Assembly (NCBI RefSeq): GCF_002865645.1
Contig: NW_020194594.1
Span: 124,001-188,000, forward strand
Direction of reading: 5' to 3'
DNA from: Hyaloscypha bicolor E
Taxonomy: Eukaryota; Ascomycota; Leotiomycetes; Helotiales; Hyaloscyphaceae
DNA length: 64,000 nt
This document shows, in pieces, positions 60,649 to 64,000 of this stretch; positions within the stretch are counted from its first letter, which is position 1, and each line of letters begins with the position of its first letter. The position numbers and the translations under genes are program-made. The notes beneath the pieces are model-generated. The model was not told the origin of the DNA and made no database searches. It saw only the letters and a program-made list of their open reading frames with translations.

Positions 60649-62131
60649 AGTAGGCTTGAGAGCTAAGAGAGAAACCTCAAGTGATGGGAGAAAATGTGCA
60701 TAAAATTTATTGAGGTCTGCAGTCGCGATTTTATCGTGAGGCTGAGGGAAGTTGTGATCTAGCCCTGCTGCGCCACACCAGGGCGTGGCGGGGCTGAAGC
60801 CGGCTCACGTCAGGCGACATCTCAAAATATCTTCTGAGTTCAGGCACTTTGAAATTGAGAATGATTCCCTCCATATATGAAGAGGAAGTTCACAAGGTGC
60901 GCATAGAACCTCTGGATGACTGTTCTGAAAGCTCTTTCCAACTTGTGAAACATGTTTTGGGCACGGGGGCTAGGTCGTCCGTTCTCTGTTCCGTCCACAA
61001 TGATTCAGTGAATCACAATTGGAATTCCATTGCGATTGAAGAAGAGAAACCAGCCCTAATTGGAATTTCTTTTGCCGTGCAAAGTTCGGGATATCTCAAG
61101 AAGAGCAAAATATATCCACGGGCCACTCAACACTTCAGCGTCCTTGCTGACTTTTCGGATCATGAGACGAGAAATATCGGAACAGTGACACCCCGCACTT
61201 TTGTCCTTCCCGGAGGAGTGTCTTCGCCTTCGTATTTGGTTTGAGTTTCGCGTCAACTGTTGCAGTCACTGGACCTGGGCTTGATCAGAAGGTCATAATG
61301 CGGAAGCAATAGAGCAGCTCGGTGCAGTGTGTCTAACTCGAGTTGTCACCTTCGACAGAAGAATCAGATCTAGAGAGGTCCTATTTGCAACACGTGTTGC
61401 GCGGGAAAGAAGTTCTGCAGACTTTAAAGGCTTGCAGGTACGAAATTTACTTCCAAGGAGTCTGACATCAGACTTCACCTGGATCGCCTCCGGATTTTGG
61501 GTCCATTGATTGTTACCCACTCTCCCGGATGAGATCTGATGCGGGCTGAGGTGGTCGAGGCTGCGCCTACCATGAGTCGCAGAGCAGTCGCTAGTTGGTT
61601 AGTTGGTTCCGAGCGTGTTTCCCGTCGTTTCACTATTATCATCCCAACTCTTTACCCAATCACAAATGTTTCCAACACGAAAACGATGGCCACCCTCATG
61701 AAAGATGTCAAACCTTAGGTGGTGGACCCAGTGAAGTCGTCAGCTTATACTTGTCTGAACATTGGATGTGATGCGAGGGCCCACTAAGACCCTCACGATG
61801 ACCCTCAGCCTCATTCAGTACAGAGAGAACCTTCGCGCGGCCTGGTTCTTTTCTTTTCGGATACCAAAGTTGGCGTTGGCTTATCTCCTGTCAGCGTGCA
61901 CCAATACTGGCCCCTCACTGCCTCCAGCACCGTCGAGGTTTTGCTTGCGCCACATCAGAGCGCGAATCTCTGGACTGATTACTTTGAAGGATCCTCAGAT
62001 AGCCATATAATGTCTATTTTTACGGATCTCAGGTTTTCATTCAAGACGTGGACTTATAAAGCGCACGATCCCGCTGTACTTGGAAATATCCCGGCACCGC
62101 CGTTGTTCGGTTGCCCCTTCACATCCTGATC
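60649..62131. other. Divergent intergenic region
   Basis: 1.5 kb of normal composition between the minus-strand DUF4188 gene and the plus-strand esterase. Open frames at 60,849-61,244 (TTG start) and 61,762-62,129 have no recognisable domain. It should hold both promoters. Confidence 0.5.
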
Positions 62132-62952
62132 ATGTTTATTACCCAAACTAAACTATCCCCGGTTCTCTACTTGATATGTAGCTTCTGTCTGTTGGGTTGT
62201 AAGTTCAAGATCCAGAGCGACCGAGAATTCAAACTCAAATTTCAGATTCAGCTGCAGCACCACCCACTAGAGCAGACAGGACACTCGTCGGCCAGCCAAT
62301 CGGAAATGGGAACCCAATCCCCTTGCGAATTCTCCCGCTCGGCGACTCAATCACATGGGGAACCCTAAGCACTGATGGCAACGGATACCGCCAGGATCTC
62401 CTAGACTTGCTTTCCGGAACTCCAGTTCAATACATCGGCTCCCAGCGCTCCGGAAACATGACAAATAACTTCAACGAAGGCCATCCAGGAGCGACCATCA
62501 GCCAAATCACTGGCTTTGCAAACCAAAGTCTACCACAAAGACCGAATCTCATCTTGCTGATGGCGGGTACCAACGATATGATCAAGGATGTCGACCCAGT
62601 GGACGCCCCACAGAGACTTGGCAATTTACTCGATGAGTGTTTGGCGGCTTGTCCAGACGCTGTTCTCATCAGCGCTCAATTGACGCCCACCACAAACGCA
62701 ACGGCAACAGCCTTTATGAACGTCTTCAACCCCACCATCTCCAGACTGGCAGCTAGTCGCGTGAGTGCTGGGAAGAAAGTCATGACTGTCGATATGCGCT
62801 CCTATGTTAATACGACGGAGCTGAAGGATGGGCTGCATCCGACAGATTGTGGGTATAATCAGATGGCGATTGGGTGGCAAGATGCGATTCGGCAGGCTAT
62901 TTCTATGGGGTGGATTACTCCTCCGGTGGCTGTGAATGGTCTTTCGAGTTGA
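62132..62952 (+). CDS. Secreted SGNH/GDSL hydrolase, CE3-like esterase, two exons, about 255 aa
   Basis: Extracellular esterase; CE3 members remove acetyl groups from xylan, but the substrate is not proven here. The apparent one-exon ORF starts at a TTG, so I looked upstream: ATG at 62,132 opens a signal-peptide-like sequence (KLSPVLYLICSFCLLG), exon 1 ends at 62,198, and a 53-bp intron (62,199-62,251, GTAAGT...TTCAG) joins it in phase to exon 2. The mature part begins near SAAAPPTRAD. SGNH blocks are all present: GDSIT (residues 53-57, Ser55 nucleophile), the block II Gly in EGHPGA (98-103), GTND (128-131, oxyanion Asn) and DGLHP with Asp215 and His218. The STDGNGYRQDL stretch after block I is typical of CE3. 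There is no carbohydrate-binding module. The catalytic set looks complete. Confidence 0.87.
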
Positions 62953-64000
62953 GACTTGAGCGTGTCTTTGTCTTAATATTGGTTATATTGGTTGCCGTGC
63001 CACTGGGATGTGGGATCCATAGTTGAAGTGGCACAGCAAGCCTTTTGTAATCTTACCATCACAAGTTCACAACACTTCAATGTATCAGAACGAGCTGGAA
63101 CGAAATTAGCAGGTTTCAACGGAGTGAGGTTGGAGAAGTATTTATTCACAAATTTATTAAGAAGCAATGTTAATTAGAGGAGCAAGGGACTTCTCCCTTT
63201 GAAGTTTGAAGTGTCTCAATTGCGATCATACAGGGAGGTGCCGCAGAGGTGACCAAATGTACTCACCAACTTGCCACAAACTTCAAATTTCGCTCTGGTC
63301 ACAGCATACACGCATCTCCGTAGAAAAAAAAGTCTGTATGCATCTGCTTAGACTCAAACATTCTGGTAGAGTCCCTTTCCTGCGAGACTTCTTTCGTCTG
63401 CCTGCTGTCATAGTATGCTGCAGTTCAATTCGCAGAAATGAAAGCTCCAACAATCTTCACTTCAATCATGCCACCATCACAACCTCAGAGTGTAGATCCC
63501 AACCCTCCATTAGTGCCTCATCCCCTCCACTCATCGCTCTTAATTTGATGTTTGTAGTGGCCTCGCTCTCCACTCCTGGCTTCGGCATCTCCTACCGATT
63601 CATGGACCCGATGCCGCCGTCGTGTTCTCCCGGTCATTCATGGAGCTCTTCACATCCTTCCCCGTCCCTGCATCTCACGCTTATTCTCCACTGCTCAGCT
63701 CAGAGTTATGCCGGTTCTCCTCATCCACAGTTTCAGCAATGATCCAGAGTTCGTTTCCACAGTTACTCAATTGCTTATATCCAACCAGCTAATCATCACA
63801 CTCTTTCTGTGCTCAATCCAATTCAGCGATGTCCCCATTTTTACTCTCCTGCGAACCAGCACTAAGACTGCATTCGAAAACATCCAGTTTGAAAGTAGGC
63901 CGTTGGATATCGGGGGGAGTTGGCAAGGGCTGCAGCTTGAGCACCTTTGTAAGCGGGAGCAATTGTTGTTCAGCTTGCTCTCGAGAAACACCTCTAGCCA
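62953..64000. other. Downstream region, no supported gene
   Basis: About 1 kb of ordinary composition. Open frames at 63,206-63,742 (TTG start, low complexity) and 63,767-63,991 have no recognisable features. I see no RNA gene. Confidence 0.45.

Noticed and set aside
60849..61244. Plus-strand frame of 131 codons in the divergent promoter region
   Set aside because: TTG start, no recognised domain, and it lies where the promoters of two flanking genes are expected.
61762..62129. Overlapping plus-strand frames upstream of the esterase
   Set aside because: One starts at GTG, no frame shows a domain, and they end directly before the esterase ATG; more likely promoter sequence.
63206..63742. Plus-strand frame of 178 codons
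   Set aside because: TTG start and low-complexity Ser/Pro/His composition. An early CxxC-like pair is not enough to call a zinc finger.
1..64000. tRNA or rRNA genes
   Set aside because: I looked for cloverleaf-like A/B-box words in the gene-bearing flanks and saw none that I could support; a covariance-model scan would be decisive.

Overview
The window looks like nuclear DNA of a filamentous ascomycete (Pezizomycotina). Genes carry short 49-137 bp GT-AG introns, there is a fungal NACHT-type NLR, and the middle of the window is a block of about 45 kb that is extremely AT-rich, full of TAA/TAG stops and built of repeats whose copies differ by C-to-T and G-to-A changes. That is the signature of repeat-induced point mutation (RIP). 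I cannot name the species from sequence alone.

Left gene-bearing flank (1-12,631). It holds the 3' part of an FMN-dependent (NtaA/DszA-type) monooxygenase, a small 76-residue gene with four exons, a solo LTR that is almost free of RIP, a TIR element of about 0.6 kb, a two-exon NACHT NLR on the minus strand, two weak hypothetical ORFs, a decayed transposon-like reading frame and a minisatellite.

RIP block (12,632-about 58,100). It resolves into five LTR elements, each with a length-matched LTR pair and a matching target-site duplication (TSD). Element E (12,632-33,062, minus; LTR 303 bp, TSD ATAC) contains element A (19,112-26,104, minus; LTR 303 bp, TSD TAGTC). Element C (33,352-48,343, plus; LTR 298 bp, TSD ATAAT) contains element B (34,107-41,089, plus; same family as A, TSD CTTCC). 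Element D (49,400-57,408, plus; LTR 205 bp, TSD CTAAC) follows. A and B are Ty3/gypsy chromoviruses with a C-terminal chromodomain. C and D are gypsy-like, and each appears to have extra coding sequence after pol. E has no pol that I could recognise. None of these elements is intact.

Right gene-bearing flank (58,100-64,000). It holds an HRI1-family protein, a DUF4188 (haem-monooxygenase-like) membrane protein, both on the minus strand, and a secreted SGNH/CE3-like esterase on the plus strand. The genes on the two flanks do not form an evident pathway; no biosynthetic cluster or operon-like logic is visible. Coordinates of elements, TSDs and introns were read by eye from the sequence. Family names rest on recalled motif patterns, not on a search.
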